Origin: Rhynchospora pubera
Lineage: Eukaryota; Streptophyta; Magnoliopsida; Poales; Cyperaceae
DNA: 64,000 nucleotides
Reading direction: 5' to 3'
Assembly: GCA_028095005.1 (NCBI GenBank)
Contig: CM051461.1
Coordinates: 39,815,685-39,879,684, forward strand
Shown here: positions 11,317-23,054 of the stretch, one piece after another
Layout of the letters: every line of letters begins with the position of its first letter
How positions within the stretch are numbered: the stretch's first letter is position 1
Notes under the pieces: generated by a model
The model's input: only the letters and a program-made list of their open reading frames with translations
Told to the model about the DNA's origin: nothing
Database searches by the model: none
Position numbers and translations under genes: made by a program

Positions 11317-13408
11317 ACATGGTCGTACTTAAGCTATTTTAACACTTAATTAAGAGAAATTGGCTAATTAATGGATTAGTAGAGATGATGCGTTTGTTTG
11401 CTGTCTGGAAATGGTATTTTCTGTGTTGTTTCGCATTTTTCTCTGTGATATATCCTCTGGAAGATTTTCCATCTACATGAAAGTTGTAGATCTGTGGATT
11501 GTGATTCTTTTAGCGTTGGATTCACATTTTTCTAAATTAGTATAGATTTACTGTGAATAAAACGGCGACAGTGCGCAGAACCAGTTTTTGCTTGCACTGT
11601 CCTGTTTGAATGGCTTGAAAGATTTATATTTTGAATATAAGTACCAGTGTTCTATGGCTAGAAATAAAGAGGACTTGAAGCTCTTTCTGAGCATGTATAA
11701 ATTGTTGCATGACTCGGATAAATTTGTGGGTTTTCAAGTATGAAAAGGAAGATCTTGTCAGATCCAGTTTGTTGAGCAAATCGATTGTTCTAATAAACTG
11801 TACCAACTGAGAACTCCTTTAAAAATTATGTTTAAATGGAGTTGTTCTATTTTGAGTTAGGATTCCTGGAAAATTAATTTCATAATTTTTCGTGGATGTT
11901 TGGACCTTCAACTAGGTTAAAACCTTTCGATTGACAGTCTGTTTCAGTACAGAATTTGTTGATTGTTTAGGCTGTAACTTAATATTATTGAACTGAACTT
12001 GGTTGTTTTCTTTTCATGAATGGATAGCCTGTAGTCTAAACAAGTTTTTCTATGTAAATTGTATATATAAAAACTGGATAGAAGGTGGTCTAACAGACCA
12101 AATGGTTGAGAGGATAAGCTGAAAATCTCATAACGGTGTTTCGTGCACTTGTAAGAGATTTGTCTTTTTTGATTCTCCCAGATGGTTTAAGATCTCTTCT
12201 TGAAATTTTTACTGGTAGTCACAACTTTGATAAGGAGCTTAAGTAATTTATTTGAGAATTTTTGGAGACCGAAAACTGTTGTTTTTGTTGGATTCCATTA
12301 GTTACGTTTTTTGGTAAATTACTGTTTTTCTAAGTATTCAAACTAGTTGAAATTAATTAGAAAACTCCTTGTTTGATCTCCTTTCTGTTATGGGATGTTG
12401 AAAGAACTTTCTAAATGAATTTAAACAAGTTTGGTTGTTTAAAATTGAGGATTTGTACACGGAATTTACTTATAGCAAACGATACGCAAAGATGCTTGAA
12501 AATCGTTAATTGGAAACAAAGTTCTTGTATGTGCTAACTTTGTTTTGTAGGTGGATAGTGGGTTTAGTATGGCTCAAGACTCAATGCCTTGTGGTTGTAA
12601 ATGAATGCATGTGTGAATGTTTGTAATGCGGCCTTTGGTGCCATTAATTAATTTTTGATTAATTTTTTATGTAACTTGTGAGGCTTGCATGCCCTTAAGG
12701 ATAGGAAGGGAATAGGATGTTTTCACATGTATTTTGCACCTTTATTTTATATAGGATTTAGATCCTTATAGAATTTAGTGGGAGGGCAAGGATTAGATTA
12801 GTTTTGCTCCATGGACGATGTGGCGAAACTAATGCAAGCGGGAGCCATACAAACCCACAACTATGAGATGCTTATATGTGATTGCTTGTGATTGCTATGA
12901 ATTGTCATAGGCTAGGTATGGGTGTATGCTTACATGACTACCAAACAAGTGTCACTTAATTGATTGTCCCAAACAAAACATGATTAAGTTAAATCGCCCT
13001 CCTTCTCTCTATCCCCTTCTAACGTGTATGATCGTTCATTGATGCATTCTCGCCGACGCGGGACATCGTGTTCCATCATCCGTGTCGGGGTGTAAATCGG
13101 ATTTACTAGGAGCAAATAGAGAAAGGTTACTTAACGATGTTTTCTAATCGGATTGAACATCGGGGCAAAGTTTGTGGATGTACATGTGATATTTCACAAA
13201 CCAAGAATCATATGGAATGATTGGTTGGAGAACCTACCTTATCTAGTTGTTTTGGTGTCACGCCGACGCTAGCACCATCTCAACGAAAATAGGGATCTTG
13301 GAAAACCTACTATATTAGGGACATTAAATAAATATAGTGAGAGTTTTATTTGTTATAAATAAAACAATTGCATAAACTATATGACCTTAAATTGATTTTG
13401 TTATAGAT
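11317..13408 (+). other. Long untranslated leader of Copia element 1
   Basis: About 2.1 kb between primer site and the position equivalent to the gag ATG. It holds no long open frame, yet by eye it is nearly identical to the leader of the intact element (35035-37111) over most of its length, for example GGCGACAGTGCGCAGAACC and CTCGCCGACGCGGGACATCG in both. Similarity drops after about 12950. BARE-type elements are known for a leader of about this size; packaging and dimerisation signals are expected here. Confidence 0.75.
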
Positions 13409-16400
13409 GTTAAAATTGTTAATTTTGTTGTGATCAATCTTTGAAAATTAACAAACTCGTTTCTAAAAGTATTCACTTAAAGAAGTAATACCGATTCCTA
13501 AGACACGATCTTAGTGAAGAGAAATTTGAGTATGTCAATTCCCAAAACTTTTCTCAAACTACCCGAACGTAGCAACGCGATGATTGATTGACTTTTGGCG
13601 AAAAGTTATTCAATAAAGCGTATGGCTAATATCCTCATTTGAAATTTCTAGACCTTTGAATTAGCGAATTCATATGGACTAAAATTAACTCGTACGTTCT
13701 CATCCGCTTACTCAAGAAAGTGTTCTTGGAGAAAGTAGATATTAACTCCATCATTTATGATCGAGTATAAAGAATATGAGTTGACCAAGAGATTATTCTT
13801 TAAAAAGAAGTTATATGAATGTTTCATTAGCTCACAAATCGAAAGATTGAAGTAGCTAATTGATGACTAGAGATATTAATCTCCGATATCAAGGATTGTT
13901 GATATTGTCATACGATCTCTTTGGAATCATGAAGGATATAATGTTACTTTTTTTAATGGAAAAAGGTGATTGATTAAGTATTCAAGAAATACTTCACCAA
14001 TGTATGAGTTGAAATTTCGAGACTCTCATTGATGACCATGTGTCACATGAGATGTTTCATTTGCCGTTTATGGGAGGCATTTGAAAGGTTGTCCGAAGTA
14101 CCATGATTGTGACGATTAGAAATATTCTAATCCTAAAGTGTATTTGTCGTTCAAATTATCTCACTATCTCTAATTTACACTAGTAACTTGATACTAGTTC
14201 ATATGCTCGCATTTAACGAAATGTGTTAGCAATGAAGAATAAGAGAATGTTCGAGAGATGCAAAGTTAACTCCGTATAAGAAATGACTTATTCATTTAAG
14301 TCATTACCATTGAATACGTAGAGTTATCTTTATTAAGAGTTTGTTTAGGAATTGAAGGTTGTATACCTTAATCCTGACCTCTCAAAATATCTCCATTTCA
14401 TGATGGATGATTATGTTTTGTAAAAGACAAGATCTTTTATTATGAATTTGTTTATATGATTTCATGCATCTTGATTGAATTTGCTTGGAATAGATAAACA
14501 AGTTTTGAATGACAAATAGGATGCGTAAGACTTGACATAAAGTATTTGACTTTCATGTTATATATAACCGCTTAGTCACGTACATAAACGAGAACCGCAT
14601 TATGAGAGTCTACGTAACGTAGAGCTCGAAATTCAATTCGATTTCAAATCGATTGATATGCGAATCATGTTTGTTAAATGACAAAAGCGCCTTTAACCTA
14701 TGAAGGTTTAAGGACAAGTGAATTAATTAGGACTTATACATATCGATGTATAAAGACCTACAAGTACTTGTGCAATGAAAGGTTGTTGATACTTTACTAC
14801 TTAACCAACGATCATTGTAGATATTAACATATCTATTTGATAAGGTATAAGTATGAACTTTTTGACTAGTTCAAAAGAGTTCAAGAGTAAAGTTTAAAAG
14901 ACCTTTCAAGAAAAATGGAAGTCTTACAATTAATCATGGTAAATAGTTAAGTCACATGATTTGAAATATTATCTTAAGAGTATGAAAATAGTTTCATAAC
15001 TCACTCCATGAGGAACATTATGGAATAATGTGTCCAAGAGTGGAGGTATCGAACAATATTTTGTATAGTTCGATCGATAATAAATCATATTGACTTATTC
15101 GACTCGTATTAGGGAATTATGTTTGAGGACAATATTGTTTACACTGAATGGTGTTCCATTAAAGTCTATTGAAGAAGATATCTTACGAGATTTTGATCTC
15201 TAAGTATAATACTTCTCAAGATTTGGTGTTGAGAAGCTTATTTCAAGTATTGTCGACTTGTAAGCTAAAACCAAATAAGACACTGTAATATTTGTAGGAT
15301 GCTTTATATTAAAAGGCACTACTTCCACGAATATGATAAGAACAAAGTAGTTGTTGCTAATCATAATGTAGTCTTGATAAATTAAAATTCTCAAGAAGAA
15401 GTAGTGGGAGTAAAGTGAGCATTAAAGGAGTTTATGCGTCACTACAAGAAGTACTCTTATGGGAAACTTGTCACTCCATACATGGTGCTTAGTGGGAGTT
15501 GAGCGAAACTTCATTCACAAGTTGTTTTGAAAGAAGTTTAATAGTACGCTCCTTCCAATGAGGACTCAACCATCTCACGAGTTGATGATGTTCGAGAAAC
15601 TCATGGAATATATGAGGAGTCAAGAACTCGTTCAACAAATCGTTGTAGAAGAAGTTCATGAACCTCAAGTACCAATCCTACAAAAGATCAACGAGAGTTG
15701 ATTGCCTAAGCCGTTTGGTGCATTGGCTTCACGACATTCTCAAACTTAGCATATGAGAATCCGTTGATAAACAAAAAAAAAAAAACGATGGAACGATCCG
15801 ATTCCACATATATGGTTTGAATTCATATGATCTTTAAATAAAATCCATGTATAACAACAAGGTATAGACCTTGGTTGATGTTCATGAAGGAGCAATCTAT
15901 CAAGAACGTTTTAGATCTTCAAAAGGAAAGATCGACATGGATAACAAATCGACTATGTACAAAGCGCGGCTTCTCGCTTGTAGCTATGTCTAAATCGATG
16001 ACTAGTTGACTACGTACAAAGCACAACCTCTTGCTTGTGGCTATGTAAAAGTCAATAAAGATCATTCTAGCAATAGTTGTATTTCATATATATTGATATA
16101 TGGAAAAACACATAAAACCGCCTTCTTCGTATGAATGAAGGATGATGTTGTGCATTTGACACAAATCGAGGTTTTATGTATTGCTAAAAACATACGCATG
16201 CTTCAAGGATCCATAAATGGATTAAAGCAAGTGTTGTGGAGATTGGAATAAAAGTTTTGACAAGGAAGTCAAGGAGTTGAACTTCGTCAAAAGTATCTTG
16301 TATAAACAAGATATTCAGTGGGAGCATAATTGTATTACTTGTATTGTTCAAGATAACAATTCATTAAATTGGGAATAACATTAACATTAAGAAAATGAAT

Positions 16401-17330
16401 ATTGTCAAGATCTCTTTGGAGAATACTTTCTCAAATGAGAACTTGGGCGAAATCACCTAATCCTAGGAAACAAAATCTATAAAGATAGATTATGATGGAA
16501 GTTAGGTTTGAGCAAATATGCATGTATTGACGAAGTGTTCTAGAAACACGAAAGTTACACTCCAAGAAAGGATGTCTAACTGTACGTCGCATGGCATGAC
16601 TTGAGTGTTTTAACTCGGTCTATTGCAACTCAATTCAAGAAAGTGCATGAAATAGTTCAAGCATTCTTTCATTATGAGTTTCATTGTGTGCGCCATATTT
16701 ATGCATATGCCCCAATGTGTAGTATCCAAAAGATATGACAAACAGTTGTCAAATGGATACAAGAGAAACACATTTGGACGATAGTCAAGGATATCCTCGA
16801 GTACCTTATGAGAAAGAGTGATATAATGTTTCATCTCTTAAGATGAAAGAGAGCTCGTGTAAATTAATTACACTAATGCTAGTTTTTCCAAAGATTGATA
16901 TAATCACGATTGAGCTACATATTTTGCTTAAAAGGTGGTGTTGTAAGTTTAGAAAGTGTTCTAAATGGAATATTACAACCGTTTCCGTCACCAAAGCAAA
17001 ATACATAGCAACTTGTGAAGCAATAAAAGAAGTTTATTTCGGATCGGTTTCTTAGTTGAGTTATTATGGTTCTAAGCATCTCGAACCATAACTTACTCCT
17101 AAGAGCCCAATGTTACATTGGAGATTCAAATATGATCTATAACGATATCACTTGATATCATATGATGGTGATCAAGAATATATATAGGAGTATATATATA
17201 TATAGTCAAACAATTTTTGGATAGGTTCGCGAACACAGCGAACACTCTAGCACGACCTCTACCTTGAGCAGTATACGAGATGCAGTTATGCATCCATACG
17301 TGGTGGACGTATGAGTAACTAGCTATAAGC
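13409..17330 (+). pseudogene. Decayed gag-pol region of Copia element 1
   Basis: The stretch lines up with the intact gag-pol at 37112-41257 but is full of stops and frameshifts. Recognisable remnants include GTAGTGGGAGTAAAGTG near 15402 (compare 39302), GGATCCATAAATGGATTAAA near 16207 (reverse transcriptase; compare 40122), GTCACCAAAGCAAAATACAT near 16987 (RNase H; compare 40903) and GCGAACACAGCGAACACTCT near 17228 (compare 41159). The longest surviving frame (16843-17055) covers part of RNase H. Many differences look like C to T or G to A, as methylated DNA would accumulate. It cannot make gag, protease, integrase or reverse transcriptase. Confidence 0.85.
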
Positions 17331-17430
17331 GTATTATTTATTTTGAGGTCCGAGACATGTATATATGTAGATATATGACATTGTTCTCAATTCTTCGTTG
17401 GCTAGAAGTCACTACTGATTGACTCTAGGC

Positions 17431-17442
17431 CAAGTGGGAGAT
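17431..17442 (+). other. Polypurine tract of Copia element 1
   Basis: CAAGTGGGAGAT directly precedes the 3' LTR (TGTTAG at 17443). The same sequence precedes the 3' LTR of element 2. Confidence 0.85.
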
Positions 17443-19206
17443 TGTTAGAGTTGTGTCCTAGAAGTCAATAATTTAATGACTTAATTATTAGTTTATGTTT
17501 TGGATGAGATTTTATCATCTGTTCCTAGGTTTATTATTGACAGATCATTCAGGTTGAGGATCTGAATTGTAGATCTCTGTTGATCATTCTTTAGAATGAC
17601 AATAATAAATCTAAACGGTCCATAATCTTGATAATTAACAAGGAACATTAATTATCATAAAAGATTAGTATGCAAGTTAAGTGATGATTAAGTTCTACTA
17701 ATCATAGGTAAAGAGTTACCAACTTAGTTGCATATGTGTATGTTATGGAACATAGCACAGGACTTGACCCATCGAAATAAACATATGGATTGTGTTATGT
17801 GTCATTGTTTATTTCGTTGTGATTTTGGTTCTAAGTTTGAGATTTTTATCTTTTCCACATGAGGATAGGTTCAATAAATACTGTCTACCGCTGATTCCCG
17901 ACAAGGGCTGCTATACGGACTTTATTTATGTTCTCTTGAATTGTGCGGGGAAAAGTTAATCATCAAGAAAACCGTATGTCCCTCATTAATTCACTTAGTG
18001 AGTGACGATATCTGTTTGGGCCCCTTGATGGAGATAGATTGTTTGCATGCAACTTTATACAATTATCTCTAGATCAAGAAACGTATAATCTGCAAGAATG
18101 ACACATTCCTATCTTGGATTATACGATGATATCGTGTGACATAAGAATCAAAATAGAGAAACTAATTATTCTCTTATGCAGGATTGAAATATTGTAGCAG
18201 TACACTATTTATGTGAATTGGGAATCATAACGTGTTGCTAGATACCGCTTATGATTATTGAAATTAAATAGCGATTTAATTCCATGTCCAACATAGCATA
18301 AATCCTCAAAGGGTCACACATAATAAGGTGTTTAACCACACGTGCATTAATTATTTATTTGCAACAATTGGTTTTGCAAAATATGATAAGTTGATTAATT
18401 AATCGTATGCCGTTATGGACCGTTATGATTAATTAAGTCAAATAGATCATATAGAAATAATTTAATGCATTGACTAATTCCATATTAATTATTAAATAGT
18501 TAATAATTAATTATAATCAACACATTTAATTATTTGAGCTAATTGGGCTTTAAATTAATTGGTTAATTTAATGTCCAATGGAAGGTGCATTTAAATGGAA
18601 GAGTATTGGGCTCAACTCAACTTGAGGCCCAACCCATATATGGGGGTAGGTAGGTGCGGCTAGGGCAAGGGGTATTTTTGTCCATGTAATGTTGGATGAG
18701 AGCTAGGTTGAGTGGCCTATATAAAGGGGTGTTCTTTGGGAGCAAACCCAAGCCTCCACACACCTCTCTCTCCTTCTCTCTTTGGCCGCACCTCACAAGG
18801 AAGAAAAGAAAATTTCAGAATTTTCTATTCCTCTTTCTCTCTTCCACACACCACCTAGCTCATGTGTTGAGCAAGCTTTTCCACTAAATTAATTGGAGAA
18901 TTAAATTGAAGAGGGAAAGCTTTGGAATTAGGCACACTTCTCTCAATTACTAGCATAATTGATTAGAGAAGGTGGTTAATTCCTTAGTGGACTCGAGGCG
19001 CACGGCGTGGAGGTTCTTGGAGAGCACGGCACCGACACCAATCCGTTGGAACGAGCCTCTTGGTTGCGATACCAAGAGAGGTATACTTCCAACCCCTTTT
19101 CTCGTGTGTTTGAATAGCTTGTGTACTAGATCTTGTGTGTGCTATGTTTGCTTGGTTAATTAATTGGTAATTAGCATAAAAATGAAAATTAGCACACTTC
19201 CTAACA
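17443..19206 (+). repeat. 3' LTR of Copia element 1
   Basis: 1764 bases. Differences from the 5' LTR seen by eye: a G/T change in GAGATG/TTTATC, an A/G in GCATA/GCAAC, a G/A in ATTGG/AAATT, a C/G in GCACGC/GCACC, and a 2-base CT loss in the CT run near 18766. Confidence 0.93.
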
Positions 19207-21654
19207 ATTTTCAGAGAAAAAAGATCTTTTGCTTAAAATTTGCTTCCACATTTTACTGCCCCCTGCAGCATTGCGGGCCCTCCAGTACCCGACATTTGGG
19301 AAGTATTTAGCCTTGCATATTTTAACCCATGGTTTATCTTCCTCCGCCATAAGTGACCATACCATCTTTAAGAAAAGAGCTTCTCCAAATTTCTCTAAGT
19401 CCTTTACTCCAAGGCCACCCATGCTAACCGGCTTGCAAGCCTTCTTCCAAGCAATAGGAGCCAGGTATCTATTTTGATTTGTTTTCCCCCAAAAGAATTT
19501 TGCTAACAGACTATTGATTTTCTGTATGACTCCTTTTGGCATCATTTCAATCGACATGCAATAGACCGGCATAGTCATCAGTACCGATTTGATCAAAACC
19601 AATCTACCCGCGTGAGAGAGCATATTTGATTTCCAACCACACAATTTTTGTTGTATCTTTTCTAATAACTGAATCCCACTTCTTTTTGCATCTCCCCTCG
19701 TACTTAGCATTATGCCCAGATACTTCTCATTCCCTTCCACCATAGTTGCCCTCCAAGCATTCTGTACTCTCTGTATGGTATAATCATCACAGCTTTTAGA
19801 GAACCACAACCTTGATTTGCTTGGGTTTATGTATAGTCCTGAAATGTGACCAAACCTGTGCATCATATTTACCAAAGTATCCACTTCTCTTCGGCTTGTA
19901 TCCCCCATCAGAATTAGGTCATCGGCATAAACTGCATGAGTTATGGTTGGGCTAGAATATGCCAACTTGACACCTTTCAAATTCCCTTTTGCACAAGTTT
20001 GTTGTAACCACCTCGATAATACTTCCATAGCTATAATGAAAACATAGGGCGACATAGGACAGCCTTGTCTCAAGCCTTGTGTTGGTTGTAAGAAACCATC
20101 TCCATTTCCATTGATGCTTACAGTAACTTTAGCCCTTTTGTAACAAGAAAGTATCAAAGTGGTTATTTTTTCAGGGACGTTTATATACCTCATTGCTCTC
20201 TGAAGGAAATTCCAATCAAGCTTGTCAAAAGCCTTGTTGATATCTGCTTTTAGCATGAAAGCCTGCTGTTTGAATCCTGCTTTGGAGAAAGAATGAAGTG
20301 TTTCTTTCACAAGAACTATATTTTCAGCAATATTTCTTCCCTTTACAAATGCATTTTGCTCTTGTGAAATAATTTCCTTCAAGAACGGTTTCAACCTGTT
20401 TGCTATCATCTTCATGATTAGCCTGTACAGAATGTTACCGACACTTATGGGTCTGAATTCAGCAGGGGTTTGCGGCTCGTCTGTTTTAGGGATCAGAGTA
20501 ACTCGACATTTTAACCATTCATCTGGCACAAAACCATCCTCAAAAATCTTTCTTACTTGGGTCAGCAGTTCTTTACCCAACACAGGCCATCCTTTTTGCA
20601 AAAATCTCGCCGTAACCCCATCCGGACCAGCGCTTTTGTCAGGACCCATATCGAACAGATTTTCTTTTAATTCTTGCAAAGTTGGAACTGCCAGAATTTT
20701 GGTGCGGGCTGAATTAGGTAAAATTGGTTTTGGACTCTGCAAGATTTCAGAGAAAACTTCTTCCCTCAATCTCTCTTCATGGGTTGCTTGTTGGATGGAT
20801 TGTTGGGTTTCTCCTTGTTGGCAGTAAAGGTTACGGAAATAAGCAAGGAATTGCGCTCTGATCACCTTCTCATCTCCAGTAAGCGACCCTTGGTCATCTT
20901 TAACCATTGTGATTAGGTTATGTCTTCTTCTATTGGTGGCAACAGTGTGGAAAAAACGGGTATTTCGATCCCCTTCTTCAAGCCACTGTAAGCGTGACCT
21001 TTGCCGCCAATATAAGTTGCATTGCTCCTCCACTTTTTCATACTCCTTCAACAAATTTTCCTCCAAAGAGTGGTCCCTGACAGCTGGGTGTATACACTGA
21101 ACTTGGTTTAATTGTTTTGTAATGTTATCTAATTTCTTTTTTGGAGTCAAATGGGAAGCCGCCCACGTTTTCATGCCATTTCTCATCAAGTCCCACTTCT
21201 GTTGCCAAGTTACACCCAAGTTTGAGTTCCAAATATCAATCCACTTTTCATTAAAAGTCTGCTCTGTCAACCACCAGCTTTCCAAACGAAAGTTTAGTGA
21301 TTTCTGTGGAGGTTTTTTAATTCGCAGTAGGATAGGACAATGGTCACTATGGATCATGGGTAAATGGTTCACATAAGCATTTGGATATAATTGTAACCAA
21401 TCGGGTGTGACAAGGACTCTATCTAATCTCTGGTAAACCACTTCCGACACATGTCTTTTGTTTGTCCAAGTATATGCCGGGCCCTTATACCCGACATCAA
21501 CCAAATCCGAGTCAAAAACAAAATTTTGAAAATCTAAGGTATTTTGTTTGACTCGAGCACTGCCACCATATTTCTCATTACTGGACATAATCTCATTAAA
21601 ATCTCCCATTATACAAACAGTCCCATGTAACTGCACCAAGTGAGAAAGAGTTGA
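19207..21654 (-). pseudogene. LINE ORF2, endonuclease C-terminal part and reverse transcriptase
   Basis: This is the same frame downstream of the TGA. The endonuclease finishes with the catalytic MGDFNE and SDHCPILL motifs. The reverse transcriptase follows, with GPDGVTARF, RPISVGNILYRLI, KADINKAFD, QGLRQGCPMSPY, the active-site AVYADDLILMG and the thumb motif KYLGIMLS. The segment ends at SEN, where the Copia 3' LTR begins; the 5-base repeat ATTTT (19207-19211) is the target duplication. The ORF is otherwise free of frameshifts, so damage is limited to the TGA and the insertion. Confidence 0.9.
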
Positions 21655-22008
21655 TCAAAGAAAGTTGTTTGTGCGATGCTTTGAATCCCCATAAACCCCC
21701 ACAAGTATCCAAGGTGGTTTGTCCTTAACTGTGATTCTAGCACAAATGTACCTCCAAGAGGAGTTCAAGACTTGTACCTTAACAGAATTGTCCCATGCAA
21801 GACAAATGCCGCCTGAAGTGCCCCGTGCCGGCATCGCAAAATAATTGTACTCCGGTAAGGTACGCATGAGTCTAGCCATTCTTCTATTGGAGGACTTTGT
21901 TTCAGAAAGAAACACAACATCAGACCGGGTAGAACGCATTGCATCTACGAGGAATTTTTTCTTGCGCGGCCCTCCAAAGCCCCGGCAATTCCAAGATATT
22001 GCATTCAT
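21655..22008 (-). CDS. LINE ORF2, endonuclease N-terminal part (ends at in-frame TGA)
   Basis: The frame begins MNAISWNCRGFGGPRK, the usual start of the apurinic/apyrimidinic-type (EEP) endonuclease of plant L1 elements, and continues with DVVFLSETKS, which carries the catalytic Glu, and ILVGVYGDSK. This nuclease nicks target DNA for target-primed reverse transcription. It ends at TGA 21655-21657, but the same frame is open immediately beyond, with MGDFNE and SDHCPI, so the stop is a nonsense mutation inside ORF2 and not a gene end. The start overlaps the ORF1 stop by four bases. Confidence 0.88.
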   Translation of the reverse strand: MNAISWNCRGFGGPRKKKFLVDAMRSTRSDVVFLSETKSSNRRMARLMRTLPEYNYFAMPARGTSGGICLAWDNSVKVQVLNSSWRYICARITVKDKPPWILVGVYGDSKHRTNNFL

Positions 22009-23054
22009 GAGGCAAACCTGGAAGGCGAGTTTGGGTTCGTCTCCTTGGCCCGTTTGCAGTTTAAATGCTCTACTTCCTCATCTCCAGTCGATACGCTGTG
22101 AGATCCATCTCCGATAAGCAATCGGCCGTGTGTTTGATTCAAATCAATCGGCCTTTTAAAACCCCTCTCTTCGACAACCCGTGTTGCTGCGGTAGTGGAT
22201 CCCTTCTCTCTCACTGTTGTGTTGAAATCAGTCCCGGGAGCACTGTTTGTTTCATATTCATCTTCTCTGGGAATGAAAGATCTATCTGTCAACCATTTCC
22301 AGCCTATGGTTTCAGGAATAGGTTTGCTGCCCAACTTCTCCTTGTGTTGTTCCTCTTGCTGCATCTGTTTCAGCCTCAACTTATGTGGGCAAGCCGAATG
22401 TTCATGGCCTATCATTGCACAAAACATGCACACATTTGCCACGTTGTCATAGACAACATACACCCACTTCACTCCCAACTGCGGGTGTCGCATAGGTAGC
22501 TTTGGTTTAAGAGCCTTTTTCAAATTAACAAGGACTTTTCTTTTGTACACCTTACGGCCATCATACCAGAAACTCTTAATCTCTGTCAAAGGAGAGCCAA
22601 TTCCCTTCATAACGAGCTCTAGCCCCGTGTGATCAAGAGATTCAGGTGGAACGCCGTGTACCTCTACCCAACACTCAAACTCATATATTTGTGGGTCAAC
22701 TAGGTCAGTTGGACCAACTGCTAACCTTGACACGACCATGTCTTTGATACACATCCAAGTGTTTTTTGCTAGAACCCTTAACATCTCTTCCTGCCTTTTG
22801 AATTCCACAATAAAATAATTATTTCCCAAACCTTGGATAATTGTTTCAGGGTGTATGGGTGACACTTTTCTAAGTGCAGTGGAGAAAGTTGCCTCAAAGA
22901 CAACCCTAGAGGACATCACTTTAAAGATGAGACAGTTTTTCCAATTCCAGGCTTTGACAGCGGTTTCAGGAATGTCTATGAGGTTTGGGCTATCATCTCC
23001 ATTTGAGCTCAGTGCTGCAAACTGAGCAATCAGTTCTTCATCTGTAAAACTCAT
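22005..23054 (-). CDS. LINE ORF1: DUF4283 / CCHC zinc-knuckle nucleic-acid-binding protein
   Basis: From the ATG at 23054 (MSFTDEELIAQF) the frame gives 349 residues. The first half matches the DUF4283 pattern of plant L1 ORF1 proteins (NWKNCLIFKVMS, TWMCIKDMVVSRL, YEFECWVEVHGVP). A CX2CX4HX4C knuckle (CMFCAMIGHEHSAC) follows at about residues 209-222, and the C-terminus is charged and low-complexity. The frame is open upstream to 23831 (608 residues), but that part is Ser/Asn-rich with no domain and MSFTDEEL is a typical start in this family, so it is treated as 5' UTR. The product would coat LINE RNA. The stop overlaps the ORF2 start as ATGA (22005-22008), suggesting coupled or re-initiated translation. 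ORF1 is intact. Confidence 0.85.
   Translation of the reverse strand: MSFTDEELIAQFAALSSNGDDSPNLIDIPETAVKAWNWKNCLIFKVMSSRVVFEATFSTALRKVSPIHPETIIQGLGNNYFIVEFKRQEEMLRVLAKNTWMCIKDMVVSRLAVGPTDLVDPQIYEFECWVEVHGVPPESLDHTGLELVMKGIGSPLTEIKSFWYDGRKVYKRKVLVNLKKALKPKLPMRHPQLGVKWVYVVYDNVANVCMFCAMIGHEHSACPHKLRLKQMQQEEQHKEKLGSKPIPETIGWKWLTDRSFIPREDEYETNSAPGTDFNTTVREKGSTTAATRVVEERGFKRPIDLNQTHGRLLIGDGSHSVSTGDEEVEHLNCKRAKETNPNSPSRFAS

Larger units (their letters stand above)
9538..19206 (+). mobile_element. Young, non-coding Copia element (Angela/BARE-like), non-autonomous
   Basis: The element starts TGTTAG and ends CTAACA and is flanked by the 5-base duplication ATTTT (9533-9537, 19207-19211). LTRs are 9538-11303 and 17443-19206; the primer site follows directly and a polypurine tract precedes the 3' LTR. 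By eye the two LTRs differ at only about four bases plus one 2-base indel in about 1765, so the insertion is very recent. The interior (about 6.1 kb) has no long open frame but aligns along its length with the intact element at 33267. It lies opposite in strand to the LINE it interrupts. Confidence 0.93.
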
